From NCBI GenBank assembly GCA_024232855.1, contig JAAEPH010000421.1:1-35895 (forward strand): 35,895 nucleotides of DNA, read 5' to 3'. Origin of the DNA: Gammaproteobacteria bacterium (GTDB taxonomy: Bacteria; Pseudomonadota; Gammaproteobacteria; GCA-001735895). Shown in pieces: positions 9,422 to 18,863 of the stretch (the stretch's first letter is position 1; each line of letters starts with the position of its first letter). The notes beneath the pieces are model-generated. The model saw nothing but the letters and a program-made list of their open reading frames with translations. It was not told the DNA's origin and did not search any database. Both the position numbers and the translations under genes were made by a program.

Positions 9422-10285
9422 ATGCTGTCAATATCGTCCGCTTTGTTCGAAAATACGCGCATGGAAGCCAGCGTAATCGAAAGTCTTGTCCGCGAACGCG
9501 AAGCCATTCTGCGCCTCGGTTCCTTCGGTGCAATTTTCGTCGTCATGCTGCTGTGGGAACTGCACGCCCCGAAACGCGTCCTGAGTGTTTCGAAATGGCA
9601 GCGCTGGAGCGCTAACATCGGGCTGCTGATATTGAACAGCATCGTGTTACGACTGTTGTTTCCGGCAGCGACGATCGGCATCGCCTACTCGGCCGGCATG
9701 GCCGGTTGGGGTCTTTTCAACCACGTCGACCTGCCTTACTGGCTTGAGGTATTGCTCGCGGTGCTGTTGCTCGATCTCGCTATTTACCTGCAACATTTGC
9801 TGATGCACCGGGTGAAGGTGTTGTGGCGGCTGCACCGCGTCCACCATGCCGACCTCGATATCGATCTGACCACCGGTTCACGCTTTCACACGATTGAAAT
9901 CATCTTTTCCATGCTGATCAAGTGGTGCGTGATTTTACTGCTGGGACCGGCACTACTCGCGGCGCTGATCTTCGAGATTCTGCTGAACGGCATGGCGGTG
10001 TTCAATCACGCCAATGTGTGCTTGCCGGCCGGGACCGACCGCTGGATTCGCAAGCTACTGGTAACCCCGGACATGCACCGCGTGCACCATTCGATCCTGT
10101 TAGCCGAAACCAACAGCAACTACGGCTTCAACCTGTCGATCTGGGATCGAATCTTCGGTACCTATATTGGCCAGCCCGCAAAAGGCCACGATGGCATGAG
10201 CATCGGTATTCCCGGGTTTCGCGATGCCCGCCAGGTCGACAGGATTCCGGGGATGCTGGCGCTACCCTTTGTCAACAAGCCGTGA
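9422..10285 (+). CDS. Sterol desaturase / fatty acid hydroxylase family membrane protein
   Basis: Histidine boxes (HLLMH, HRVHHADLD, HRVHHS) with multiple TM segments. Confidence 0.9.
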   Translation: MLSISSALFENTRMEASVIESLVREREAILRLGSFGAIFVVMLLWELHAPKRVLSVSKWQRWSANIGLLILNSIVLRLLFPAATIGIAYSAGMAGWGLFNHVDLPYWLEVLLAVLLLDLAIYLQHLLMHRVKVLWRLHRVHHADLDIDLTTGSRFHTIEIIFSMLIKWCVILLLGPALLAALIFEILLNGMAVFNHANVCLPAGTDRWIRKLLVTPDMHRVHHSILLAETNSNYGFNLSIWDRIFGTYIGQPAKGHDGMSIGIPGFRDARQVDRIPGMLALPFVNKP

Positions 10286-11436
10286 CCGGACTGCTGTCGA
10301 TCGATGAGCACAAGCTGCTGGTGGTCCCCCAGGGTGAATTTTCGCTGAAGCGGAATCCGCACGACGAGCGCCTGCAGGCCTGGGATGCGGCCGATGAATT
10401 CCTGCTGAATCACGCTGACGAAACCCGCCTGCTGTCGGGTCGTGGCCGCGTATTGATACTGAATGATGCTTTCGGCGCACTCGCGGTGGCGCTGGCGAGT
10501 CACAGGCTGTACTCGTGGAGCGATTCATTCCTCGCGCAAAAGGCTTTGCGTGACAACCTGCTGGCAAACGGTTACCCGGTTGACCAGGTCAGGACTAATT
10601 CGACGATCGAGTTCCCGACTACCGCTGTCGATTCCGTGCTGATCAAGATTCCAAAGACACTGGCCCTGCTGGAGCATCAGCTGTATGCGCTGCGCGCACT
10701 ATTGCATCACGATTCACGCGTCGTTGCCGCCGGCATGGCGCGTAACATCCATAGTTCCACGCTAAACCTTTTCGAAACCATTCTTGGTCCGACGGCGACG
10801 ACACGCGCTTTCAAAAAGAGTCGCCTGATCCTGGTTGAGCGCGATCAGTCGATTAATGAGGGCCAGAGTCGATTCCCCGATAGCTATGAGCTGCATGTGG
10901 AGCGTGATTATCGAATTGTCAACCATGCCAGTCTGTTCAGTCGCGACAGGCTCGATTCCGGCAGCCGATTTCTGCTGGAGCATATGCCCGTGGGTGAACA
11001 ATACAGCCGAATCGTCGACCTGGGTTGTGGTAACGGCGTGCTCGGGCTGATCGCGGCCGCATTGAACCCCGGCTCGACCCTGTTGTTCTGTGATGAGTCT
11101 TATATGGCGGTAGCCAGTGCGCGCGAAAACTATCATAACGCGTTTGCCATAAGGCGTGAGGCCGAGTTTCGGGTATGCGACTGCCTGCAGGGAATTGACA
11201 GTGAAAGCCGTGACCTGGTTTTGATCAACCCACCCTTCCACCAGCAGCACAGCATCGGTGACAACATCGCATGGCAGATGTTCAAGGACGCCCGCCGGGT
11301 ACTGCGCAAGGGCGGTGAACTGCGCATCGTCGGCAATCGCCATCTCGCCTACCACGCCAGGCTCAAAAAGCTGTTCGGCAACTGCACTACCATCGCCGCC
11401 AACAAAAAGTTCGTAATCCTCGACGCCATCCGCTAA
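10282..11436 (+). CDS. rlmG: RlmG-like class I SAM-dependent methyltransferase (23S rRNA m2G1835 type)
   Basis: GTG at 10282 overlaps the upstream stop (GTGA); VDLGCGNGVLGLIAAALNP and LVLINPPFHQQHSIGDNIAWQMFKDA motifs; the listed ORF start at 9922 runs into the previous gene and is not likely real. Confidence 0.85.
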   Translation: MTGLLSIDEHKLLVVPQGEFSLKRNPHDERLQAWDAADEFLLNHADETRLLSGRGRVLILNDAFGALAVALASHRLYSWSDSFLAQKALRDNLLANGYPVDQVRTNSTIEFPTTAVDSVLIKIPKTLALLEHQLYALRALLHHDSRVVAAGMARNIHSSTLNLFETILGPTATTRAFKKSRLILVERDQSINEGQSRFPDSYELHVERDYRIVNHASLFSRDRLDSGSRFLLEHMPVGEQYSRIVDLGCGNGVLGLIAAALNPGSTLLFCDESYMAVASARENYHNAFAIRREAEFRVCDCLQGIDSESRDLVLINPPFHQQHSIGDNIAWQMFKDARRVLRKGGELRIVGNRHLAYHARLKKLFGNCTTIAANKKFVILDAIR

Positions 11437-11461
11437 GCCTCATCTTTGTATCAAGTAATTA

Positions 11462-11563
11462 TTTCTCGCAGAGGCGCGATGATCGCAAAAGCCGCGGAGG
11501 TTTTGAGTGCTTTCGCCTTCACAAACTTCGCGCTCCTGGCGCTCACTGCGCCTCCGCGAGAAA
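11462..11563. repeat. GC-rich palindromic repeat (family 2), copy A
   Basis: TTTCTCGCAGAGGCGC ... GCGCCTCCGCGAGAAA terminal inverted repeats. Confidence 0.75.
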
Positions 11564-11592
11564 CGTGTCGGGACGATGCCTGGATGTGTTTG

Positions 11593-12122
11593 TTACCAGC
11601 CACCGCCACCGCCCCCGCCGCCACCGCCGGAGGAGCCGCCCGATAAACCCGAGGACGAACCGGGCGCCACCGACGAGGCTGCAATCGCCGAGTTGAAGGA
11701 ATTCGCCAGCGCGTTCGAAAAATGGCGGCTGGAGTGGCTGTGCGAGTGATACCATCGAGGATGCGAGTAAGTCCGTTCAACCGCTCCGGCGGCTATGGCG
11801 CGGTCCGGTTTCGCGGTCCACTCGTTCTCGAGGTCGAGCGCGATAGCGTAGGGCAGCCAGGTTTCATAGATATCGCTGCTGAAGCGCGGCGCGCCCTGCT
11901 GCGCAAAGCGGTGACATGCTCCAGGGTTGCCTTTTCAAAAGCCGAGTACTGCCTGACCGCATCGATCAGTTTTGGAATCAGGTCGTGGCGACGCTTGAGT
12001 TGTACGCCGATGTCGCTCCATCCGGCGCGGGTCATCTGGCGGTCACGCACCAGCCGGTTGTAGATAACGATCGCGTAAACCAGCGTTGCTGCCAGGAGCA
12101 CAATGACCAGCCACTCGATCAT
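11593..12122 (-). pseudogene. lemA N-terminus joined out of frame to the C-terminus of a DUF2207-type membrane protein (deletion remnant)
   Basis: LemA-like MIEWLVIVLLAATLVYAIVIYNRLVRDRQMTRAGWSDIGVQLKRRHDLIPKLIDAVRQYSAFEKATLEHVTALRS to about 11895, then in another frame QQGAPRFSSDIYETWLPYAIALDLENEWTAKPD...SSGLSGGSSGGGGGGGGGGW* (11593-11898). Confidence 0.85.
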
Positions 12123-12210
12123 GATTTTTTACTTTTGCGTCTGACCTCGCAGTAGCCGAGCTCCTCGAGCAGGTCGGTGATGTGGGTCGCGAAATCCCGC
12201 GCTTCGACCA

Positions 12211-13416
12211 CTAGTTTTCTACGACGATGATACCGGGAATCGGGAAACTGCGCTCACCCTCGTACACGATCTGCCACTGCTGGCCGGTGTTGCGCCAGTA
12301 GAGCTCCTTGGGTGAGTCAACCCTCAGGTTGTTGCTGCGATAATTTTGCTCGAACTGCATCAACATCAGATTGTCTTCACCGGGATAGTTGAATATGTTG
12401 AGCTTGCTGTACTCGATTTCGATCCAGGTTTTTTTGCCGTTTACCCAACGCTTGTGGCGGTCCCAGCGCTTGAAGTTGCGGCCGTAGGCGTCCAGTTCGG
12501 TGCGTGAATAGTGGCGGCTGTATTTTTCGTGATCGAGGCTTTCCCAGTCAATAATCCAGCTCGACAGCAATTGCATGACCTGTTGCCGTTTTGTCAGCCA
12601 TTGTTCCCGGCTGATCCAGTTGACCTGCTCCGTGACGATGACCGGGGTAAAGATTTCAGGTTCGATGTAGTTGCCGATGTCGACGAAGTCAGGATTGCTG
12701 ACGACGATGCAGCCATCGCTCGCCCAGGGTGAACGATTATAGGTGTAAGACGGCGTTCCATGCAGCCAGATACCGCTACCGGTGCGCTTATTGCGTTTAT
12801 CCCAGGCGTTCGGGTAGTTGATTGGAAATGCGCCTTCGCCATACAGGTCGGGCAGCTCCTGGCCGTCGATGTAGCGGTTAACGTGATAGACGCCGATCGG
12901 GGTTTTCTGGTCACCGCGTTTTTCCTTACCGTAGCCTTTCAGCCCGATGGTAATGAAATAATCGGTTTCGAGTTGCAGGTTGCCGCCCTCGTTTCGGTAG
13001 ACGTAAACGCGTGAATTGTGTTGATCGACGAGAATGACCCAGGGTTGATCCTCGGCGAGGAAGAGGATGTTCTCGGGATATCGGTTTTGATGCGCCAGGC
13101 TGCTGTCGTGTTGCCAGCGTTGCTGAATTTCGTAGCGAAAATCGCTTATCGCACGATCCGCTTCGATCCCGGAACCAATTTCGGTCAGCGGCTCCGCCTT
13201 GGCCAGCAGCAGGTCGGCATAGAGCATGTGCCCCAGGCGACTGTGCGGATACTGCCGGATCAGGTCGCGGGTGCTGTTCAGCGCCTGCTCATGATTCAGG
13301 CTTTGAATGTCCTTGATGGTTTCGAGCAGGCTTTGTTCGTACTGGTCGCCGGGTGCTTCGGCGGCGATCGAAGCGGTCGACAGCAGCAATAGCAAAATGG
13401 TAGAAATGCGCGTCAT
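12211..13416 (-). CDS. L,D-transpeptidase (YkuD) family protein with NTF2/SnoaL-like C-terminal domain
   Basis: Signal peptide MTRISTILLLLLSTASIAAEA; WILVDQHNSRVYVY; HGTPSYTYNRSPWASDGCIVVSNPDF catalytic motif; ATG overlaps the upstream stop. Confidence 0.9.
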   Translation of the reverse strand: MTRISTILLLLLSTASIAAEAPGDQYEQSLLETIKDIQSLNHEQALNSTRDLIRQYPHSRLGHMLYADLLLAKAEPLTEIGSGIEADRAISDFRYEIQQRWQHDSSLAHQNRYPENILFLAEDQPWVILVDQHNSRVYVYRNEGGNLQLETDYFITIGLKGYGKEKRGDQKTPIGVYHVNRYIDGQELPDLYGEGAFPINYPNAWDKRNKRTGSGIWLHGTPSYTYNRSPWASDGCIVVSNPDFVDIGNYIEPEIFTPVIVTEQVNWISREQWLTKRQQVMQLLSSWIIDWESLDHEKYSRHYSRTELDAYGRNFKRWDRHKRWVNGKKTWIEIEYSKLNIFNYPGEDNLMLMQFEQNYRSNNLRVDSPKELYWRNTGQQWQIVYEGERSFPIPGIIVVEN

Positions 13417-14366
13417 AACACGGATAATACCCGCTCTGCCGCGATTTTCCATTGTGAACCGACGCGGTTGAAGTCAAGCCGCTTGACCACGCGGTCGCTG
13501 TAACCCGGTGAGCTGAAAGCCTGGGTGAAATCGACCGTGGCCCGATTTGCGCCGCGTTGCCTGACCTTGAACTCGCCGACTTCTACATTGATATCGCCGG
13601 GACGCAAGATGCGTTTCTGCCGGTGTTTGACCCATTGCTCATGCGTTTTGAATTTGTCATGGTAGCCGCTGGCATAGGATGCCCGGTAGGTATCGAAGTC
13701 TTTGCTGCTCCAGGCCTGTGCCCAGTTGCGGACTTTTTCGATTAGCAGAGTGCCCTCGTTTGCGGCGTTGACCACGGTTTGCGTATCATTGCCTGTCGTC
13801 GCAACTGGCTTGGGCGCCGGCTGCGCCTTGCTTGCGATCTGCTGCAACGGCCCGGCTTGTGGCGCTATTGAATCGAGCCCGGTGATGGCGGTAAGTTTAA
13901 TTTCGTGATTGTACTTCGCCGGTTCGCTGGACTCGCTTACCGCGCGTCGATAGGCTTCGCTGGCGATGCCCTTGTAGACCCGGCTCAGATTGGTGTAGGC
14001 GGTCGCATAGCTGCTGTGGGTATTGATGGCTTCGACCAGCAATTGACTGGCACGATCATAATCGCCCTGCTCCAGGTAAATCATCGCCAGGTTGTTACGC
14101 GGCTCGGGCAGGGACGGGTGATCTTGTATCAGGTCCTGGTAAAGCGAAATCGCCTTGTCGGTTTTGGCGATCATCTGGTAGGCATAGGCGGTCAGGAAAC
14201 GCGCGCGCGCCTCGGTCGGATCCTGCTGGAGAATGTCATTGCCTTCGAGTGCCGCCTGGACGTACTTTTCTTGCTCGATAAAAAGCTGTAACTGCTGAGT
14301 CGAAACCGCGGCTAGCGCGGTGCCCGGGAGCAGGAGGCAAAGTAAAACCAGCAGGTAGCGTCTCAT
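13413..14366 (-). CDS. TPR-repeat protein with NTF2/SnoaL-like C-terminal domain
   Basis: Start MRRYLLVLLCLLLPGTALAA at 14366 (signal peptide); TPR-like repeats; C-terminal WAQAWSSKDFDTYRASYASGYHDKF...WKIAAERVLSVL. Confidence 0.85.
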   Translation of the reverse strand: MRRYLLVLLCLLLPGTALAAVSTQQLQLFIEQEKYVQAALEGNDILQQDPTEARARFLTAYAYQMIAKTDKAISLYQDLIQDHPSLPEPRNNLAMIYLEQGDYDRASQLLVEAINTHSSYATAYTNLSRVYKGIASEAYRRAVSESSEPAKYNHEIKLTAITGLDSIAPQAGPLQQIASKAQPAPKPVATTGNDTQTVVNAANEGTLLIEKVRNWAQAWSSKDFDTYRASYASGYHDKFKTHEQWVKHRQKRILRPGDINVEVGEFKVRQRGANRATVDFTQAFSSPGYSDRVVKRLDFNRVGSQWKIAAERVLSVL

Positions 14367-14454
14367 CTGGGGGGATAAAGCTGGAAAAGTTGTCAGGATT
14401 ATAGCAAACACCGTTGTAAAATATGCATTCCTTATCAAGTAGATAGCGATTCCC

Positions 14455-15345
14455 GTGCATTTGTTCCTGGTTGATTCCAGTATCTTCATATTCCGTGCCT
14501 GGTATGGTTCCGAGTGCGAGCGCGTCAACCTCGAGCAACAGCCCAACCAGGCGTTTACCGGGTTTACCGATTTCGTATATCGGTTGTTAACCGAGCAGGC
14601 GCCGCGTCAGCTGGTTTTCGCCTTCGACGAAAGCCGGTCGAGTTCCGCGCGCAAGTCGATTTACGCCGATTACAAGGCTAATCGCAGTCCCGCTCCGCGG
14701 GATCTGAAGCGCCAGTTCGCGTGGTGCCGGCAATGGCTCGAAGCGCTCGGGATCAGCTGTGTCAGCAGCAGTCAATGGGAAGCCGATGACCTCATCGGAT
14801 CATTGCGCCGTTATCACGCTTCGGCGCAGTTACCGGCCGTCATTTTGACGGCGGACAAGGATCTTGCGCAATTGATAGGTGAGCACGACCTGTGGTGGTC
14901 ATATCTTGACAACATCAGGCTCGATTATCGGGCGGTGTGCCGCAAGTTCGGCGTCCGTCCGCAACAGATCGCGGAACAGTTGGCGCTGACCGGGGACAAG
15001 GTCGATAACATCCCCGGAATACCGGAAATAGGGCGCAAGACCGCCGCCCGCCTGCTCGGCAAATACGATACACTGGAAAATCTGCGGAATCACCTGGACG
15101 AGGTCGGCACAATGAAATTTCGCTATGCCGCGTCGGTGCAGCGTTCGCTGATCGAGCACCAGGCGTTGCTCGATATCGGCCTGCAGCTGACGCGCATCAA
15201 TTGCGAAATCGAGGAGATGCGGCAGGTCGAGGTTACGCGCCGGGCGGCGCAAGCCGATGTACTGGAAGTCATGATGCGCGAGCAGGTCTTCGAGGCGCCG
15301 CGTCTCGAGCGCTGGCGTAGTTATCTCGCCGGTCCCCTGAGTTGA
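14455..15345 (+). CDS. 5'-3' exonuclease / flap endonuclease family (Xni-like)
   Basis: FLVDSSIFIFRAWY, FAFDESRSSSARKSIYADYKANR, ADKDLAQLI, LTGDKVDNIPGIPEIGRKTAARLL. Confidence 0.92.
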   Translation: MHLFLVDSSIFIFRAWYGSECERVNLEQQPNQAFTGFTDFVYRLLTEQAPRQLVFAFDESRSSSARKSIYADYKANRSPAPRDLKRQFAWCRQWLEALGISCVSSSQWEADDLIGSLRRYHASAQLPAVILTADKDLAQLIGEHDLWWSYLDNIRLDYRAVCRKFGVRPQQIAEQLALTGDKVDNIPGIPEIGRKTAARLLGKYDTLENLRNHLDEVGTMKFRYAASVQRSLIEHQALLDIGLQLTRINCEIEEMRQVEVTRRAAQADVLEVMMREQVFEAPRLERWRSYLAGPLS

Positions 15346-15360
15346 TGAGGGATTGACGCG

Positions 15361-15897
15361 ATGACCTGCAGCCTGCTGTTCAACAAGCCTTTCCAGGTGC
15401 TGAGCCAGTTTTCGCCGATGGCTGGAAAGCGTACGCTGGCCGACTACATAGATATCCCCGGCGTTTATGCCGCGGGCCGGCTCGACTATGACAGCGAGGG
15501 GCTGATGCTGTTGACCGATGATGGCGCGCTGCAGGCGCGCATCGCAAATCCACGTTACCGGCGGACCAAAACATACCTCGCCCAGGTCGAGGGCATTGCC
15601 GATGATCACGCCCTGCGCAAGCTCTCGAGCGGGGTAGTGCTGAAGGATGGAACGACCCGGCGCGCCGCTGTCGAAGCGGTCGACGAACCCGGCTGGCTGT
15701 GGCCGCGGTGTCCGCCGATACGCGAGCGCCGCAACATTCCAACGCAGTGGTTGCGGCTGGAAATTTCGGAAGGCCGTAACCGCCAGGTGCGGCGTATGAC
15801 CGCGGCCGTTGGGCATCCCACCCTGCGCCTGCTGCGCATCGGAATCGGCGGCTGGTCGATCGATGGCCTGGCGCCGGGCGAGTACCGCCTGCTGTGA
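15361..15897 (+). CDS. rluE: 23S rRNA pseudouridine synthase, RluE-like
   Basis: [64 protein letters not shown]. Confidence 0.93.
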   Translation: MTCSLLFNKPFQVLSQFSPMAGKRTLADYIDIPGVYAAGRLDYDSEGLMLLTDDGALQARIANPRYRRTKTYLAQVEGIADDHALRKLSSGVVLKDGTTRRAAVEAVDEPGWLWPRCPPIRERRNIPTQWLRLEISEGRNRQVRRMTAAVGHPTLRLLRIGIGGWSIDGLAPGEYRLL

Positions 15898-16772
15898 TTG
15901 ACTGGACGCCACTGGCGGCGAAGCTGGCAGCACAGCTGCAGATACCGTTGCATGAGGTGCGCGCTGCGCCGATACCGGGGGGCAATATCAATCGCGCTTT
16001 CAGGCTCGAATTCGGCGCCGCGCGGTTTTTCGTCAAGCTCAATCGTATCGAACGGCTGTCGATGTTCGTCGCCGAAGAAGCCGGTCTCGCCGCCATCCGC
16101 CGCAGCCGCACGATCAGGGTTCCCGAAGTCTACCTGACCGGTGACGAGGGAGATCATGCCTGTATCGTCATGGAACACATCGATCTGGCGGGCGCCCCGG
16201 ATCGCGATCTACTGGCACGGCAGCTGGCGGCGATGCACGGCTGTTTCCACGATCGCTTCGGGTTTGATTGCGACAACACCATCGGAAGCACGCCCCAGAT
16301 CAACGCGTTTACCGACGACTGGATCGAATTCTGGCGTCAACATCGGCTCGGGTATCAATTGAGGCTGGCGCGGCAAAACGGTTGCGATTCCCGCCTGATC
16401 GACAGCGGCAATCGACTCGCCGAAAACCTGGCGCCATTGTTTGACGGTTATCGACCGCGGCCATCGTTGTTGCATGGTGATCTCTGGAGCGGCAACCAGG
16501 GGGCTGATGACGCGGGTAACCCCGTCATTTTCGATCCGGCCTGTTACTTCGGTGACCACCAGGCGGACCTCGCGATGATGGAATTGTTCGGGCATCCGGG
16601 TGAGCGTTTCTTCGCGGTCTACCATGAACACTTTCCAATCGACGACGGCTACCCGCTGCGGCGCGACCTCTACAACCTGTATCACCTGCTCAACCATGCC
16701 AACCTCTTCGGCGGCAGCTACGCCGCCCAGTCACAACGCCTCATCGACCACCTCCTCGCCCAACTCCACTAA
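15894..16772 (+). CDS. Fructosamine kinase family protein
   Basis: [64 protein letters not shown]; starts overlapping rluE stop (GTGA). Confidence 0.94.
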   Translation: MIDWTPLAAKLAAQLQIPLHEVRAAPIPGGNINRAFRLEFGAARFFVKLNRIERLSMFVAEEAGLAAIRRSRTIRVPEVYLTGDEGDHACIVMEHIDLAGAPDRDLLARQLAAMHGCFHDRFGFDCDNTIGSTPQINAFTDDWIEFWRQHRLGYQLRLARQNGCDSRLIDSGNRLAENLAPLFDGYRPRPSLLHGDLWSGNQGADDAGNPVIFDPACYFGDHQADLAMMELFGHPGERFFAVYHEHFPIDDGYPLRRDLYNLYHLLNHANLFGGSYAAQSQRLIDHLLAQLH

Positions 16773-16877
16773 CCCCCACATCGCCTCCCCCGATTGCTTG
16801 CCTCTACAGTGATCGCTTGGTCGAGAACTCGAAGCCCCGATAACAAAAATTGAGAACACTCTCAAGGCGTGGACGTT

Positions 16878-16965
16878 GGGAAACCTTTTGCGGGGTATGA
16901 GCGACAGGGACGTCGCGACTAAGCCTACATGGATGTACTTGCGGCGTCCCCGCAGAAGGTTTCCC
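16878..16965. repeat. Branched hairpin element (18-bp outer arms enclosing two hairpins)
   Basis: GGGAAACCTTTTGCGGGG / CCCCGCAGAAGGTTTCCC outer arms; inner GCGAC-AGGGAC-GTCGC (16901-16916) and TACAT-GG-ATGTA (16926-16937). Confidence 0.8.
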
Positions 16966-17159
16966 GGCGGCCGCGCCATCGAAGGGAGATTTAAAGTGTG
17001 GCGCCATTGCAGGATTCCGGCTAAGTGGGCCGCATGCGGATGGGGAGAATGAGAAGCGGCGAATGGGTTTCGGTAGTGCTTCGAGCGCTGAAATAGTGTT
17101 AACATGCTGCGAATAACTAGAAAGCGTCGCGCAATGCGATATACCCGGAGGGGAACTGA

Positions 17160-17945
17160 ATGAGCGATTCAACCGGTGAAGAGGCGGCACTGGAAGTCGT
17201 CGACCTGCATAAAAGCTTCGGCAATGTCGAAGTCATTCGTGGCGCTTCGCTGAGCGCACACAAAGGCGATGTGATTTCAATCCTGGGCGCTTCGGGGTCC
17301 GGCAAGAGTACCTTTCTGCGTTGTATCAACCTGCTCGAAATCCCGACCTCGGGCGACGTCTATGTCGCCGGCGAGAAAATCCGCATGAAAAGCGGCGGCG
17401 CCAGCGGTAACGTGCCCGAGGATATCCATCAGGTCGAACGCCTGCGCGCGCGCCTCGGCATGGTGTTTCAAAGCTTCAACCTGTGGTCGCACATGACGGT
17501 TATCGAAAATGTCATCGAGGCCCCGGTGCACGTGCTCAAGGTGCCCAAGGCCGAAGCCATCGAGGCGGCGGAAGCGCTGCTGCACAAGGTAGGCATCCAC
17601 GATCGCAAGGATTATTACCCGGCCCAGCTGTCCGGCGGACAGCAACAACGCGTCGCCATCGCACGCGGCCTGGCCATGAATCCCGCGGTCATGCTGTTCG
17701 ATGAACCGACCTCCGCGCTCGACCCCGAACTGGTCGGCGAGGTGCTCAAGGTCATGCGCGATCTCGCCGAGGAAGGGCGCACCATGCTCGTGGTGACCCA
17801 CGAGATGGGTTTTGCCCGTGACGTCTCCTCCAGCGTCGTTTTCCTGCACGAGGGTAAAGTCGAGGAACAGGGTGAACCCCGGCAGATGTTCAACGATCCG
17901 AATTCGGATCGTTTTCGTCAGTTTCTGTCGAGGACGATGCAGTAG
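17160..17945 (+). CDS. Polar amino-acid-type ABC transporter ATP-binding protein (HisP/ArtP-like)
   Basis: GASGSGKSTFLRCINLLE Walker A, LSGGQQQRVAIARGLAM, LFDEPTSALDPELVGEVL. Confidence 0.96.
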   Translation: MSDSTGEEAALEVVDLHKSFGNVEVIRGASLSAHKGDVISILGASGSGKSTFLRCINLLEIPTSGDVYVAGEKIRMKSGGASGNVPEDIHQVERLRARLGMVFQSFNLWSHMTVIENVIEAPVHVLKVPKAEAIEAAEALLHKVGIHDRKDYYPAQLSGGQQQRVAIARGLAMNPAVMLFDEPTSALDPELVGEVLKVMRDLAEEGRTMLVVTHEMGFARDVSSSVVFLHEGKVEEQGEPRQMFNDPNSDRFRQFLSRTMQ

Positions 17946-18007
17946 TCGCCCTGCGTTACTATTCAGGGCACAGAAAAATCTCAATCAAACACAACCAAGA
18001 TGAGGAA

Positions 18008-18793
18008 ATGAAAATGAAGTACAGAAATATAATAAAGGCCTTCACTGCCGTCGCCCTAGTGCTTGGCCTGGCCGGCAATAGTGTACAGGCTGCCGATCTG
18101 CGCGTAGGCGTCGAGGGCGCATACCCGCCGTTTTCGTGGAAGGAGGCCGATGGCACCCTGAAAGGTTTCGATATAGAAATCGCCGAGGCCGTTTGTGCCG
18201 AGCTGAAGCGCAAGTGCGTGCTCATCGAGCAGGACTGGGATGGCATGATCCCGGCATTGCTGGCGAGGAAGTTCGACACCATTATTGCGTCGATGTCGAT
18301 CACCGAGGAACGTAAGAAGCGCGTCGATTTCAGCGACAAGTATTACAATACGCCTGCTAAATTTGTTGCCAAAAAAGGCTCTGGACTGGAAATAAGCAAG
18401 GCCGGACTCAAGGGCAAGCGCGTCGGCTTGCAGCGCGGCACCACCCACCAGTGTTACATGGAAAAAATCTATCCCGATACCGAACTGGTGCTCTACGGCA
18501 CGCAGGAAGAAGTCTTCCAGGATCTCGTTATCGGCCGTATCGACGCCCAGTTCTCGGATTCGATCGCGGCGGATGACGGTTTCCTGAAGGTCGACGCGGG
18601 CAAGGATTTCGAGTTCATCGGCGGCGATCAACATGACGAGGCCTGCCACGGCCCGGGCGCTGGCATGGCGGTGCGCAAGGCGGATACGGATCTGCGCGAC
18701 CAGCTGAACGCGGCGATCAAGGCGATTCGCGACAACGGCACTTACCAGAAGATCAACGCGAAGTACTTCGAATTTGATATTTTTGGCGGCTAG
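18008..18793 (+). CDS. Periplasmic substrate-binding protein (family 3, basic amino acid type)
   Basis: Signal peptide; LRVGVEGAYPPFSWKEADGTLKGFDIEIAEAVC, DGMIPALLARKFDTIIASMSITEERKKRVDFSDKYY. Confidence 0.95.
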   Translation: MKMKYRNIIKAFTAVALVLGLAGNSVQAADLRVGVEGAYPPFSWKEADGTLKGFDIEIAEAVCAELKRKCVLIEQDWDGMIPALLARKFDTIIASMSITEERKKRVDFSDKYYNTPAKFVAKKGSGLEISKAGLKGKRVGLQRGTTHQCYMEKIYPDTELVLYGTQEEVFQDLVIGRIDAQFSDSIAADDGFLKVDAGKDFEFIGGDQHDEACHGPGAGMAVRKADTDLRDQLNAAIKAIRDNGTYQKINAKYFEFDIFGG

Positions 18794-18811
18794 TACACAA
18801 CGATGGAACAA

Positions 18812-18836
18812 CCGGCCCGTAATCGTTACGGGCCGG
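18812..18836 (+). other. Intercistronic hairpin between binding-protein and permease genes
   Basis: CCGGCCCGTAA-TCG-TTACGGGCCGG, 11-bp perfect stem. Confidence 0.75.
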
Positions 18837-18863
18837 GAATTCCAATAAGCGGCGGGCACTGAC

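Noticed and set aside
9922-10281. N-terminal part of the 504-aa ORF 9922..11436
   Set aside because: It is an alternate-frame read through the sterol-desaturase gene; the methyltransferase similarity begins only after GTG 10282.
11507-11749. 80-aa ORF with poly-proline (PPPPPPPPPPEEPPDKPEDEPG)
   Set aside because: It is the antisense of the Gly-rich C-terminal codons of the DUF2207 remnant.
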